Of a DNA stretch of 64,000 nucleotides, positions 21,740-35,453 are shown one piece after another. The stretch comes from Sambucus nigra (Eukaryota; Streptophyta; Magnoliopsida; Dipsacales; Adoxaceae). The translations under genes and the position numbers were made by a program. Within the stretch, counting starts at the first letter, position 1, and each line of letters starts with the position of its first letter. Location: contig OX422210.1 in the NCBI GenBank assembly GCA_949130495.1, forward strand, positions 500,937,760 through 501,001,759. The letters are read 5' to 3'. The notes under the pieces are model-generated. The model saw only the letters and a list, made by a program, of their open reading frames with translations, ran no database searches and was not told the origin of the DNA.

Positions 21740-24520
21740 TCCAAAATACGTAATCGCGAAATGACGATAAGTTTTCAAAGTACATAATATCAAAACGCAA
21801 AAAATTTCGAAGTGCGTAATTACAAAACCACAAAAATTTCGTTCCTCCACAAAACAAAGTGTAATTTTAAAAAAAATTGGTCATAATATCCTTTATTTAT
21901 TGGACTATCCTACATAACGGTAGTGTTCACAATTGGTAATAAATCTCATGTCATGTTTAATTTGATAAAGTTCATTTTTGGTTAAAAAAAATAGGGTCGT
22001 GTTTGAGATAGGTAAACAATAATATTTCATGCCGTGTCGTGTTTATTTTGTCCGTAATTGCAAAACAAAAATAACATAATTGCAAGAAAAAAAAATTATT
22101 ACCCGACAACAAAGTGAAATAAAAAAAAATTGTTATTCAAAATTTTCTAAAGCATATAATACAACTTTCCTCAAGTGACTCACAGTACATACAATAACAA
22201 ATTGTCCAACAACATTCACATACAATATGAAATAAAATATATTCACTGCATTCATAAATCCATTGCATTGACATTGTGCCTCAAATAAACAAATTGTCTA
22301 TTTAAAAAAAATTGGACAGAGTCTCCTTTGTTTATTGGACTATCCACCCTCTTAATGGGTACAACCAATCCAACAATATTCAATAATCTCAACAGTAAAA
22401 TCTAACAAATATTTAAATGAAACAAATTTCGTAAAAATAATCACATATACATGAACTGAAGTCGTCCCGCATGTTCCACTAAAGCAATTGTCCGTAGTTT
22501 TCAAAATGTGACCTATACAAAACAAAAAATATAGTTAGTCAATTAAATTGTTTATGGAAAAAAATTCATAAAAAAATAATATTTACATTCTCAGTTATTT
22601 TTCTCAAAAAATATCCCAAAACAAACTACAACATATTTTTATATTTAACTCACCACATAATTGGAAGTTTCCGAAAACCCACCTGAAACGGTCCAAGTAA
22701 AAAATCGTTAGATGAACTGTGGTGTGTGTTCGAATATCTTAAAGAACACCAACCCAAATCCAAATACCCTAGATTACAAAAGCTGAAATGACATTATGCT
22801 TGGGACAAATAACCTGGGGTGGCTGCGTGGGAGGGGGTGCTTAGGAGGGTGCGTGGGAGAAATTACTTGAAGCGGCTGGGCTGCTGCGTGGGAGGGGGGC
22901 TGTTGCGTGGTGGTGGGGGGGGGGGGGCTGCGTGGGAGGGAGGGGCTGAAATCATCCTGATGGCAATTAGTTTTACTGCCAAACGTAACTTGAGACCAAA
23001 TCTGCAAACATGAAAAGCTTACGGGTAAATCTAAAAAAAATCCGTGATGAAAATATAAATGGTCAATGTCAGAATGCATTCCCCCCATCTCTACATGTCA
23101 GAATGAATACCGCAAAATCAAAAAAATTTATGACATTAACCAATAAGTGGGTACTTGGTGAAATTAATAGAAAATATAATCGTGATCATGTATGTCTTAT
23201 ATGTAAATGGTCTTTTCAACATAAATTGGTCAGGATGAACCCAAGTGGTATTGAGGTGATCCGTATGCTTCGCGTATGTTTTCTTGATAACTTTGAATGT
23301 AGCTAAAGTGAAAAGGAGAATTCCAACACACGAAAAAAAACTAAAAGAATAATAATTGAACATCTCAAAAAACTGAAAATAGGGTAAAGAAAAAAAAAAT
23401 GATGGAAAATAGGGGGAAGAAACTATAAGACTGTTGAAAAATGGGATACTATCAACTAAAGTCAGCCTCATAGGAGTTCGTATCTCTTTAAAATACATAC
23501 CCAAAATAAGTTTATTAAAGTGAATACATATCTCAAACATTAGGAAATTTAAATTTCCACCCTCATAAGTAACTCAAATATACATTGATACACAATGTAT
23601 AATTTAAATTGAAAGTATAATTTTGGCTATAATTTAAAGTGAAAGTATAATTTAAAGTGGCACAATCGAGTGTACCACTAATCATTATACAAAAAGTATA
23701 ACAAATATTTGTGTCACAGCATAAGAGTTACTAACTTTTTAAATGTATATGTATGGTGAAACAACATGAAAGGAACTGCAGCCTTGACTATGAAACCTGT
23801 TGCCGAGGTAGTTGCATCTGGGACAAAGGGACTACAAACTTGTACTGAAGTCTAGCCACAAAAATAGAGGATATAATGTCATTATATTGAAAATCTTCCA
23901 ACTTAAAAAAATGAAACACCTGTAATAACGAAACATCCGTAAAATTGTATTTTTTTGTTATTTTAAGAGTGTAAATGAACAAACACTTACTTGTCGGTGA
24001 ACACTAAAATTGAAAGAGAGAAATGGGTATAACACTCTAAATAGTTAAAATAATCAATATTCACAATGCATCCTGTACTTGTACAAATAAGATGGTCAGA
24101 TTAATTCAGTGTTATCGAACAAAATAAAACAATAAAATAACAATGAAAGAGCATAAAATCTTATCCCTGACACGGACCTGGAAAATAAAAGAGCATAAAA
24201 TCTTAATAACAATGAAACCAAGTCAACTATTAACTAATAGACCTGTAGTTTTGAACTCTGCAACTGTGCAAATAACAGACCCTTCTACGCACCTGCCCCT
24301 ATAATCCCCTGCAATTTCATTTAAGTAAGAATGCTGGTTCTTACTTATATCTAAGCAAGTAACCAATCACTTTCTACAAAAAGAAATTTCTTACTTACAT
24401 CTAAGAAAGTACAGATAATGATTCCCAGAAATTAGTTACTTACATCTAAAAGATTAGATTAATACATCATACTAAATTATACCACAATTACACAATCTAT
24501 TCAAACATGAATTCCAAGTT
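21740..24520 (-). other. Helitron H1 3' portion without recognised genes
   Basis: AT-rich sequence. A G-run of 13 lies at 22915-22927 inside a segment where GCTGCGTGGGAGG repeats about five times (22818-22945). ORFs such as 23010-23306, 23136-23540 and 22774-23088 show no domain. Where a helicase would be expected downstream of Rep, no Walker A (GxxGxGKT/S) reading is visible. Confidence 0.5.
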
Positions 24521-24527
24521 CATCTAC

Positions 24528-24715
24528 CTCAGTTATGTTCTTTAGAGGAGCTGGACGTAGTTGTTGCCTGTCAGCTGACACATACATGGGAGAAGCATAG
24601 GCAGTTATGGCATGTTGAAGAAGTTGTTCCTCCAACTCAGATCCTTCCATCTCTTTAAGATTCGCTTCACATTCATCTTCGTCGAAATCAGCTGCTGCAC
24701 TGATGGGTGTTTAAT
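24528..24715 (-). pseudogene. Captured exon of SNF7/VPS32 (CHMP4-type ESCRT-III subunit)
   Basis: On minus: TPISAAADFDEDECEANLKE, then MEGSELEEQLLQHAITAY, then VSADRQQLRPAPLKNITE. Plant SNF7 proteins carry the same acidic C-terminal region: a PIGAAADFDEDEL-like start, an ELEGAELEEQLLQP-like helix, and a PVPAKRTAE-like linker before the last MIT-interacting helix. The segment ends at GAG|GTAGATG (exon end at 24528), a plausible splice donor where the host gene has an exon junction, so genomic DNA was captured. A one-base insertion near 24710 breaks the frame just upstream. SNF7 polymerises on endosomal membranes during vesicle budding; this fragment lacks the core helices. Confidence 0.8.
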
Positions 24716-24729
24716 GATGTCCTTATGTA

Positions 24730-27700
24730 TATACACAATTCCAAACTGCACACCCAATGGATGAATTCAGTTTATTCTATAAGAGAATAAGAAGTTTTGT
24801 ATATTTTTAAAACAAAAAAACTTAAGGTACTTGAATATGGTAACATCAACTGGAAGCACAGGGCTTACTAAATTCAAATTAAAACATGGATACTTGGGGC
24901 TTACTAAATTCAAATTAAAGTTTAAAGTTAAAACTTTGCATTACCTGAAGAAGAAAGAATTAGAAAAGGGAATACATCACCTGAAGAAGAAAAATTGGAA
25001 CTGATTAAAAAACTGAAGTTCATCCACTCTTTGAGAGCTATAGTAGCATACTTGACAATTCCAATCAACTAAGAGTCCAGAACATGATGTTGTATATTCC
25101 CAAGTACTCTTGTTCTGTTAGAGACTTTAAATGCAATTATGGGTAAACACTATTAATGTATTACAATGCTTTGTTATGGATTCATGTAATACTATCATGA
25201 TGATCAGGGTAATGTTGAAGTTCAATCACAAAATGCAGCTAATAGCTCAAATGGATTCATGTAATTCTTTCACCCTAATCATAGGGTTTGAGAGTTATAG
25301 TAGCATACTTTCACCCTGATCATTCGAAATGATTTTTAGTAGTACTTACGTAATAAATAAACACACATAAAAGATTGAGAAATTACTAAATATAAATATA
25401 AACATGATTTTCTATATTCACAGGTATATATGTACACTCAATTCCAACAGTGTCATGAACTGATATATTAAATAAACAAAGAAAACTAATTTTAAACCCA
25501 GATCTTAATTCCCCAACAGTCTAACTAACATTATAAAATTACTGGATTGGAACCTACACTCTTACAAAAAGTAAACTGGAATATCAAAACCACATATGCC
25601 ATTGATCAATGATGGTGTCATTAAGCATGAAAATCGAAGCCCTGCTACTAAAGCTCAAGCTTAAAAGAACCTATTTCCTAAAAATGTTTTCTAAGCATAG
25701 ACCTGATACAAAATACACCTAAAAACCCATATAACCTCACAACCCACGCATCCCTCTCTCTCCTGTTCTGAATTGGCAAAATCGGTCACATGAACCCAAC
25801 CAAGCTAAATCAATCTCCCACATGCTACTAAGCCGCAGGACTACAAAAATTCAAAAAAAAATTAAGCCTTCAGCAGCCATTGTTTAGAATCAAACAAAAA
25901 CAAAAAATTAATGCTTACATATAAAAAATGGTTGCTCTTGCTCGACATCTACAAAAGAGAAAAAATAGAATAAGAAACAAAGCCCCAAATTCATAATTTC
26001 TTACCGAAGTAGTACAGACCTATTTAGATCCCAAAATTAAGGAAAAATAAACAATAAAGAAACAAAGCCCTAAATTCAGAATTTCTTACCAAAGTAGTAC
26101 ATACCTATTTAGATCGCAAAATTGGAGGGATTAACTCTCGTAATCTGCAAAAGGAAAAACGTAAGAAACAAAACCCTAATATTTCTGCAGTAGCAGATCC
26201 CTCATCATCTTTCTGCCATGCTGCGCATATGCCGATGCGATCCTAAAATCCTAACGTCAACCTTAATCAACCCCCAAGTAATTACATAATAGTACCACCA
26301 CCACCGAGTATCTACACAACAATACAACTGCACGGGAAATAGACGGATACTACCTTTAAAATAAGCAATACATGCCTGCAAGTTATAGCATATGATAGTT
26401 ATAGAAGGTATGTCAAATACTCCACTCACTGAAATACCAGGTATGTCAAATAATCCACTCACCGTGAATCTATATAAAGGCAAAACTCTATTAAAAAACT
26501 ATTAGGATAGTTTGAAGTTGCACAGTGGCAGGTACCATTGTGAATCTGCACAACGGATGGTACCTGCTACTGCTACTTGCATACACTTCGGGATAATATA
26601 ACCAAGGACTATAGTGATATGGGAATATGTGGATGCATAAAATATTCAGCTGCACAGTGGTTGTGGCTTAAAACCAAAAATTACAGATTACATTATTGCA
26701 AGTGTTCTCAATCTATTGCAGATTACATTCTTGTATGGGATATACCCTATTGTGGCTTGTGATTGTGGCTTAGAACCAAAAGTTATGGTTGTGGCTTAAA
26801 AGCATCACTCGTTGTTTCAGGCTCTTTTTTGTGCATTCGATATCACTCTCTTGTCTCTATTGCCGCAGTTTTAGCCACAACAACATTGAATTACATCCAT
26901 ATTACTGTTTCATATAAAATTACATTTCCTGAATTGAAAAACAAATCAAGTTGAAAGATCCATGACATACCTATTAATTCTCGGTCCTCTGTGTAAACTG
27001 TTCTCAGAAGTTAGAATGTGTAACATTAGTTAGTGGCGTAGACATGTAATGTTTGAGACTCAAACATTAGTTTTGCTTCCTGTAATGACTCGGTGGCATC
27101 AACTCATTTCAGACCTTCATTTCAGACCTGCTTCCTGTCATGACTTGGTGTAATACAACTATAACACATGAGGTCTATTATACAGGGGGCTTCGCCTCAC
27201 TGTGAAAACAACCAAATAACACATTATCTCACTGTTCGGCTTCGACTCTACAACATCATCAGTAGAAAGGAAAATTTTGGATAGAATTCCTCACCCCTGC
27301 CTTAATATTTTATTTTGTTTCTATGGGAATTTAACAACTTTTTCGCTTAAATTAAGACAACTTACTATTTAATCATTAACATCGTTATGCTTTACCCATA
27401 AGTTGTCTACGAAACGCCCAAATTGATAAGGGTCTATATAGAACGCCCAAATTGATAAGCTTAAAAATCTAAGGAAAAAACTAAATAATTAATATGAACA
27501 ATGGTCCTGATAATGAAAGCACTCTTAAAACAGGGCTTGATAATGCATAAGATAAAATGTAAATGAATCATATGTCAAATTCCCATCTTTTGTAGTCATA
27601 TTTGCATATTAATTTTGAAACCACGCAAAAGGGACCAATATATTAATTACCAACCTGCAAAAAGTCAAATGCATTAATTACCACCAAGGTAAAAGCCAAA

Positions 27701-27995
27701 CAAAAATCAATACAATTCTAAAACCCCAACAACTGAGAAAAGCAAATCATCTTAAACCAAAAGCATACAAACTCAAACCCAAATCCCAAATAGTTCATTT
27801 ATTGATCTGAGATACTTACAAAGATACAGCTATGGATGATGTAAGGTTAAAGACAGCTTTAGCAGAATATATAATAAAAGCCTTAGCAGACTATACAAAA
27901 ATAGCCTTAGCAATCATCCAATAGCGTATAGTAACTCTAAGCCTAAGCTTTACAAAAAGTCGAAACGATCGACATCCCAAAAAATTATCCTCTAA
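24730..27995 (-). other. Helitron H1 segment downstream of Rep, no recognised gene
   Basis: AT-rich sequence. Short direct repeats occur: GGGCTTACTAAATTCAAATTAAA twice near 24864 and 24898, the GGAATTTTAACTC-type AAATTCAGAATTTCTTACC pair near 25987 and 26076, and ATTCATGTAAT pairs at 25188 and 25252. A run CTGAAATACCAGGTATGTCAAATA at 26400-26470 is also duplicated. It may include introns of the captured gene. No other exon was identified. Confidence 0.4.
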
Positions 27996-28002
27996 TAGTC
28001 AA

Positions 28003-31000
28003 TCATGGAATCGCAGGAAACATCCTCATAATAACTCTATGAAATGTCCACGTATCCATCTCGACTCTTGAAGGGAAGTCACTTAAACTCTTACCAGACT
28101 CTTGAAGCACCTCATTTAGAAGATACAAACCATAATCCTCAATTTGGATGTCAGCTGGATTTGGGATAGAAAACAATGTGCGTAACTTATGAATCAGATC
28201 ATCACATATATGAATGGAAAATTGATTCCATAATAACTCCGGATGCAAAGGAAAACATTGTGTAAGTATAACACCAAACAAACGCCGAAGTTGATATCCG
28301 GTGCGCATGATGGATGCCTCCTGTAAACATTGAACCCACTCATTATCGTCTTCAAGCAATCCCCTCGCTATACACGTCGATTTGAAAGTCTCGTGTAATA
28401 CACAATTCACCGTGCGTAAGCACTCAAATGATGTGGGGCCTTTAACAACGGTCAAAAGCAATCGCAAATAAAACCTTTCTCCAGAATTCGGGCTAGCATA
28501 GTACATTCGCCCAATAGCAAACTCGGATGATTTCCGTGCAGTCCATAGTTTCGTTTTAGAGCTCCAAACATAATGTTGGGGAGACTCTTGGTAGGTATAC
28601 TCTCGTGCAGAAGGATTCAATGCGCAAAAAGCAAAAAACCCGGTTAACGAACTCATTTGACCGCTGGCTCTTTGAGCAATCGTAGCTGATGAATGGGAAG
28701 GATCAAACACAACATGATGCATGCCAGGTAAATGTAAATCTAATCGTGTAACAGACGGTTTCTCCTGATGCATGTGATTACCATAAATTCGCCAAGCTGC
28801 TTCAGGAGGTCCAATGTACCTTGCATCTAAATATTGTTGGATTTCATCAACACCTCCCAAAACCATAGTTGTGCGATCATGACCCTTATATATGTACTTA
28901 TTTATATATTTAACGCATCGTAACCCAGCACAAACCTCGACATTAATGTGAAAATTGAAAAGTCTAGACAAATATGGATTATAGGGGACAACATCTTTGT
29001 TTGATACCTTTTTTCCACTGCCAGTAGTATATTCCTTACCATCATCACGACGACGATAGATTGGATATCCATTATTATCCATTGTTGTGGCTTCTGCAAA
29101 TGCTCGAGGGTATTTTTTCGTGCATATACCGTTCTCCATGCAAGGGGAATTCGAATTCTGGGAGCCGCATGGGCTGTGTACCATGCAACTCAATATAGTT
29201 TGGAAAAGTGTAGGATCATAAGTGGGATCTGGAAACTCAGCAGAGATAAAATTATCTACTTGGGCGCATGTTTTAATCTTGCTTTGACAATCGAGGAAAA
29301 AAAGAGCATGCATGTGGGGCAACCCCCTTTTTTGAAATTCGATTGTAAACACATGGGCCACTTTCTTGCCAAAAATATTTTTATCCTTAATCTCCTTCAT
29401 TAGGGCTTTTCTCTTTAGTTCAAAAACACGTGCAACCAAATCTGGACGGTCGAGAGCATTTTGACCCGGTAAAAGTTCCTTACTGATTTCAGGCCATTTA
29501 GGATTGGCGGTCATTGTGAGAAAAATATCAGGGTGTTGATTGTACCGAGTGATATCCATCGAATCTTGGTAAATCTCAAACATATTTCGTGCACTACCAG
29601 TAAAAGAAGATGACAAAATCATTCGCCTACCAATTTGCAATGGTTCAACACCCTCAGACATACAATCGCTAAGATCCTTGTATAATTCTACCCGAAGTTT
29701 GCTTTGATTAAGTCTGAAATAAGTCAAGCAATTTTGTTCCGTTGAAGCCCATGCATCCACAATAAACTCCTGCATAAGTTTACCTCCTCTCAAAATTGTA
29801 GAGTACTCAGTGCCATGTTGAAACAAACGATAACTATAATAATCCAGTTGAGTTAGTCGATGATCCTGATCAACACTGTTTGCCACGTCCCATAACTTCA
29901 TCTCAGGGTCCTAACCAAGTTGACCATGAGGGTATAAAAGAACGTAGTGCAGAGGTAGGTAAGCTGGGTGACATTCATTAACTCGCATCAATTGATCCCC
30001 CCCTCGAAGGCGAACAATAATGTTTCTCATTGCAGACGAATTATGGCCATCGCCGGGTAAAATAACCGCAATCTCATCATTCGAAGGCAAATTATACCTT
30101 CTACGATCTGCTGCAGAATTGTAATGTAAGTATGCTGGCAAGTTCAGGCCGGATCCAGAGGATTCATTTAAAATAGCAAACGCCTGACGATATTTGTGGA
30201 TAAAAGGATTGTTGACCTCCAAGCAACCTTGAATTATTTGCAGTACATCACTTCGTAATTGTGGATTCCTACGTTCCCTAACACTCAAAGCCACACTGGG
30301 ATCATAAATGTATAACTGGGCATATGAAGATTCTTCCTCATGTCCCGGTTCCGGTAATAAGGATCCAGTACGATGACGTAGTTCACCATGAATGGTGAAA
30401 GATGATGGACCCCTACCTCTGAGGACCCTATCATCCATTTGAACACCAAGACTTGTAAAGGCGTTAGCAGCATTATACTCTCTAATATGACTCTGGAAAG
30501 ACTTGCATTGAACATCATTACCATCGAACAGATGTTTAATTTCCGGTGGGGGTTCAAGTAGATGTGGTAATCGAACTTGTCCTTGTCTACAACACTTCCC
30601 AAATATAGGGCGAATCTTTGATGAGGTCGATAATCTTTCACCCATCCAATGTAAAGCTAAACAATGACGGCAAGGGACATCCATGGGCCCAAGAAAATGT
30701 CTTTCTAAATGGGCATGTGGTTCTTGAGGTGCACTCGTGCTCGCAATATTTCCACGGCTTTGTATAGTGGATCTATATATGAAATAAGAAGGTGTGAAAA
30801 ATAAAATGAAGGATAGTTCACAACGTAAAACAATATTAGATAATAGATAAAAAGAAATTATACCTATGACTATGTGCATTAGATGAATGGCAATTTTGAA
30901 CTTCTCGATTATTCTCTGTTTCAAGGTGGGGTATAATTTCTAACGTATTGGGGACCAATACATTTTGGAGAGAATTTGATGTCGAAGAGTGTTCTTGGAG

Positions 31001-31400
31001 GACTCCGACACACTGTTCTTCAAAATCAATTAGGTCAAAATCTTGGCAAAGGTTTCGAGGTGACATAAATGGGGGTATATTTGTCTCCGCGACTGGGATT
31101 GGTAAACTATTCGTCAAAGGACTAATTCTTCGAATAGAAATGTGTGAAGGATTTGGAGTACTAACTTCTATAAATTGCTTAGTTATTGACGACGGGACCT
31201 GAGCCACATCATTATCTGACGGTAAATGTGAAACCATTGATCGCTTAGGAGAACCTTCATTGCAAGCAAAAGCAGGTGGCCCCATAGAATTGTTAACATG
31301 GGGAGTATGACCAGAAATAGGTTGATGTAACTGAAATGCTCTTTCTCGATCACGTCTTTGTCATTGGGCAAGTGCGCGTTTTGAGATGAAGTTATTGGAG
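28003..31400 (-). pseudogene. Helitron Rep (HUH, two-tyrosine) protein without helicase domain
   Basis: Minus-strand gene with a likely intron at 30863-30773 (GTATAATT...ATATATAG). N-terminal part: KRALAQ, a stop, then QRRDRERAF. Next is a zinc-finger-like CRHC...CCRQGQVRLP (about 30680-30570). The Helitron N-like domain and the relaxase core follow. In the 632-codon frame starting at 29901, H196-M197-H198 in FQKRGLPHMHALFFL is the HUH motif, and Y332 and Y336 in KYINKYIYKGHDR are the catalytic tyrosines. Rep would nick and join one strand during rolling-circle transposition. Two nonsense codons are seen: TGA at 31363-31361 (CGA to TGA) and TAG at 29910-29908 (probably from TGG). The frame ends at 28003 soon after SGKSLSDFP, just where the Pif1-type helicase normally begins. 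Confidence 0.92.
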
Positions 31401-32825
31401 ACAAATGTTTGATCAATTGCCTAAAGAAAACAAAAAAATTATCTGCATTGCGTGATAATGGAAAGGGGTGCGCTCATAGTCTTAATAATATAGTGAAATT
31501 AAGTTTCCAGTATTGGTGTAAACTTTAGAGATTGTATAAAGCCTAATGGTACACATTAATCACTTAATTATTTAATAACACCACCATTACTGTAGGGTAA
31601 AATAACACCACCAATAATGTAAAAGGTTAATGATAAAAACAAACCGCTTCTGGACAAACATTATACTTCCCCATCCATGCCGCCTACAAAAGAAATATAA
31701 GCATATAAAAATAATATTACATAATGCCATAAAGAATATTATCATAAAAGTTTCTGAGATGTGTTTTACCCTTTTACGTGTGGGAACTTCTTTCTCCTTT
31801 CCCTTGCCTTTCTCATTTGCATTATTGAGTATAGTTTGAGTCTGTTAATTGTAAGATTGATACTATAAATGGGGAGTGAAGAAGTTGTAAATATGAAGTT
31901 GAAACGATAAAAGCATTTAGTAGCTAGTATTTACCCCAATATGCATAACATTTGGTGGAACATCATCACGTATAACGATACCAATGTTATTTCCATGCGG
32001 CCTTTGATTCTATGAACAAAGAAAGAAATGTCGAAAAAAAAATTAGGTAGATTATAGAGAAATGAAGAACACTAAGTACAAAATGAGAAAATAGTAGATA
32101 TAATCATAGTAAACCTATAATTAGTTAAACATACCACACTTAAAGTGGCACTTTTTTTCCCTTTTCCTTTTCGTATATCCTATATGAAAAGGTTAAGTGT
32201 ATATAATTAGATAAAGAAATATGTTATATATATTCGAATAGATGAGAATAGAAAAAAATTCAACCTTAGTGGGTGCCAAATTCCCTTTTTCCTTCCCATG
32301 TCGTATTGAAGGTGTGCAAATGTTAACAGGCTGTAGCGGAGATAAGAAAAGAGGATATTGATTACGAATGGAGAAACTTCTTATAAGTACTATATGAAAA
32401 CAAAAGTGCATTTTCTTACCACGGAACGAACACTATTTAGATCAGATTCATCGAGGACATCAACGCTGATATTATTTTGACGCAACCTTTGAATCTGTAA
32501 TTAAAAAGGCAAAGGATGGAATCAATATATAAACATATAAGTGAGGAGAATAAATATTGATGAGAGGAGTTCGGTTGTTACAGCAATCGCTGCATCTTAA
32601 TTCACCTATAAGTAAAGAATGAAAATGTATAAGAAAATTATTAGGAAGTAGGAATTGATCTCATTTAAGTGAAAGAGAGTATAATTAAAAGTAACATACG
32701 TTGCCAAACACGATAACGTTCTCCATGTGAACAAAGAAGCCAACTACAAAATGAAAAAATGAGAAGTAATTATTAAATGTGACTAAAACACAACATGAAC
32801 TATACCAAATGAAAACTTTCTTAAT
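31401..32825 (-). other. Intron-like upstream region of the Rep gene
   Basis: AT-rich, with short exon-like GC pockets near 31780-31830, 31930-32010, 32130-32180 and 32270-32330. The last two contain related text (CCCTTTTCCTTTTCG and CCCTTTTTCCTTCCCATG). They look like small exons encoding basic residues on minus, but I cannot assemble them with confidence. Confidence 0.35.
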
Positions 32826-35019
32826 AAAAAGTACTAATGAATCGTCATACATTCTTCCCAATGAAAAGTAATAATGAATCGTCATACATTCTTCCCAATA
32901 AATGTTTATAGAGCTTGCAAACATAGTGATTGTTATACCGAATGCAACACAAATGAATACTAACATTCCAAAGAGTAATAAACCCATAAAACATTAGAAA
33001 CATTATACGAATCGGCAATATACATTTTTTACATAAGATATTCAATCAAATAAGAAATCCCATTAAAACTCCCAGAAATGCAACCATTGCAACTCTCATA
33101 AACCGATAAGAAATCAAAACCGAATGCAACACAAATGTTTATAGAGCTTGCAAACATAGTGTTTGTTGTACCGAATGCAACACAAATGAATACTAACATT
33201 CCAAAGAGTAATAAACCCATAAAACATTAGATGAACATTAGAGTAATACTCCAAAGAGTAAAAAACCCATAAAAATAAGAAGTACTAATGAATCGTCATA
33301 CATTCTTCCCAACATTCCAAAGAGTAATAAACACATAAAACATTAGATGAACATTAGAGTAATACTCCAAAGAGTAATAAACCCATAAAAATAAAAAGTA
33401 CTAATGAATCGTCATACATTCTTCCCAATAAAAAGTAATAATGAATCGTCATACATTCTTCCCAATAAATGTTTATAGAGCTTGCAAACATAGTGATTGT
33501 TGTACCGAATGCAACACAAATGAATACTAACATTCCAAAGAGTAATAAACCCATAAAACATTAGAAACATTATACGAATCGGCAATATACATTTTTTACA
33601 TAAGATATTCAATCAAATAAGAAATCCCATTAAAACTCCTAGAAATGCAACCATTGCAACTCTCATAAACCGATAAGAAATCAAAACCGAATGCAACACA
33701 AATGTTTATAGAGCTTGCAAACATAGTGTTTGTTGTACCGAATGCAACACAAATGAATACTAACATTCCAAAGAGTAATAAACCCATAAAACATTAGATG
33801 AACATTAGAGTAATACTCCAAAGAGTAAAAAACCCATAAAAATAAGAAGTACTAATGAATCGTCATACATTCTTCCCAACATTCCAAAGAGTAATAAACA
33901 CATAAAACATTAGATGAACATTAGAGTAATACTCCAAAGAGTAATAAACCCATAAAAATAAAAAGTATTAATGAATCCTCATACATTCTTCCCAATAAAA
34001 AGTAATAATGAATCGTCATACATTCTTCCCAATAAATGTTTATAGAGCTTGCAAACATAGTGATTGTTGTACCGAATGCAACACAAATGAATACTAACAT
34101 TCCAAAGAGTAATAAACCCATAAAACATTAGAAACATTATACGAATCGACAATATACATTTTTTACATAAGATATTCAATCAAATAAGAAATCCCATTCA
34201 AACTCCCAGAAATGCAACCATTGCAACTCTCATAAACCGATAAGAAATCAAAACCGAATGCAACGCAAATGTTTATAGAGCTTGCAAACATAGTGTTTGT
34301 TGTACCGAATGCAACACAAATGAATACTAACATTCCAAAGAGTAATAAACCCATAAAACATTAGATGAACATTAGAGTAATACTCCAAAGAGTAAAAAAC
34401 CCATAAAAATTAGAAGTACTAATGAATCGTCATACATTCTTCCCAACATTCCAAAGAGTAATAAACCCATAAAACATTAGATGAACATTAGAGTAATACT
34501 CCAAAGAGTAATAAACCCATAAAAATAAAAAGTACTAATGAATCATCATACATTCTTCCCAATAAAAAGTAATAATGAATCGTCATACATTCTTCCCAAT
34601 AAATGTTTATAGAGCTTGCAAACATAGTGATTGTTGTACCGAATGCAACACAAATGAATACTAACATTCCAAAGAGTAATAAACCCATAAAACATTAGAA
34701 ACATTATACGAATCGGCAATATACATTTTTTACATAAGATATTCAATCAAATAAGAAATCCCATTAAAACTCCCAGAAATGCAACCATTGCAACTCTCAT
34801 AAACCGATAAGAAATCAAAATCGAATGCAACACAAATGTTTATAGAGCTTGCAAACATAGTGTTTGTTGTACCGAATGCAACACAAATGAATACTAACAT
34901 TCCAAAGAGTAATAAACCCATAAAACATCAGATTAACATTAGAGTAATACTCCAAAGAGTAATAAACCCATAAAAATAAAAAGTACTAATGAATCGTCAT
35001 ACATTCTTCCCAATAAATA
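32826..35019. repeat. Higher-order tandem array, 567-bp period, about 3.9 copies, in H1
   Basis: Identical ORF shadows recur at 33045, 33612, 34179 and 34746 (minus), exactly 567 bases apart, and copies differ at only a few positions. Within each unit, a segment of about 100 bp (TTATAGAGCTTGCAAACATA ... ACCCATAAAACATTAGA) occurs twice, and AATGAATCGTCATACATTCT occurs about three times. Low divergence implies recent expansion. The minus ORFs reading MGLLLFGMLVFICVAFG are by-products of the repeat. Confidence 0.97.
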
Positions 35020-35453
35020 CCTCCTATCTAGATTGCAAGGATAGAAGAACATTAGAGTAATCAAATAAAATTCCAAAAATGCAAAGAGTAATAAACCCAT
35101 AAAACATTAGAGGAACATTAGAGTAATCAAATAAAATTCCAAAAATGCAGCCATTGAAACAGAGTTTTTGCAAACACAGTATATACTAAAGAGTGTAAAC
35201 CCATTGTAAGAGAGTATTTGCTGTAACATTGATAACCCATTGTAAGAGAGTATTTTTTTTTTTTGCACTTTCAAAACATTTCAGCCACCACTTTCGGCCA
35301 ATAAAATCATTACCCATAAAACTATTGATATAAAATCGATACCCGTAACCCATTGATGAGAGTGTTTGCTGTAATATTGATAAAATCATTATCAATGTTT
35401 GCTGTAACATTGATACCCGTAACCCGTTGCTGTAACATTGATAACATTGATAA

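Noticed and set aside
32826..35019. CRISPR-like or coding tandem array
   Set aside because: Units are 567 bp with near-identical content throughout and no variable spacers. The host is clearly a plant nuclear genome. The repeated minus ORFs (MGLLLFGML...) are simply the repeat read in frame.
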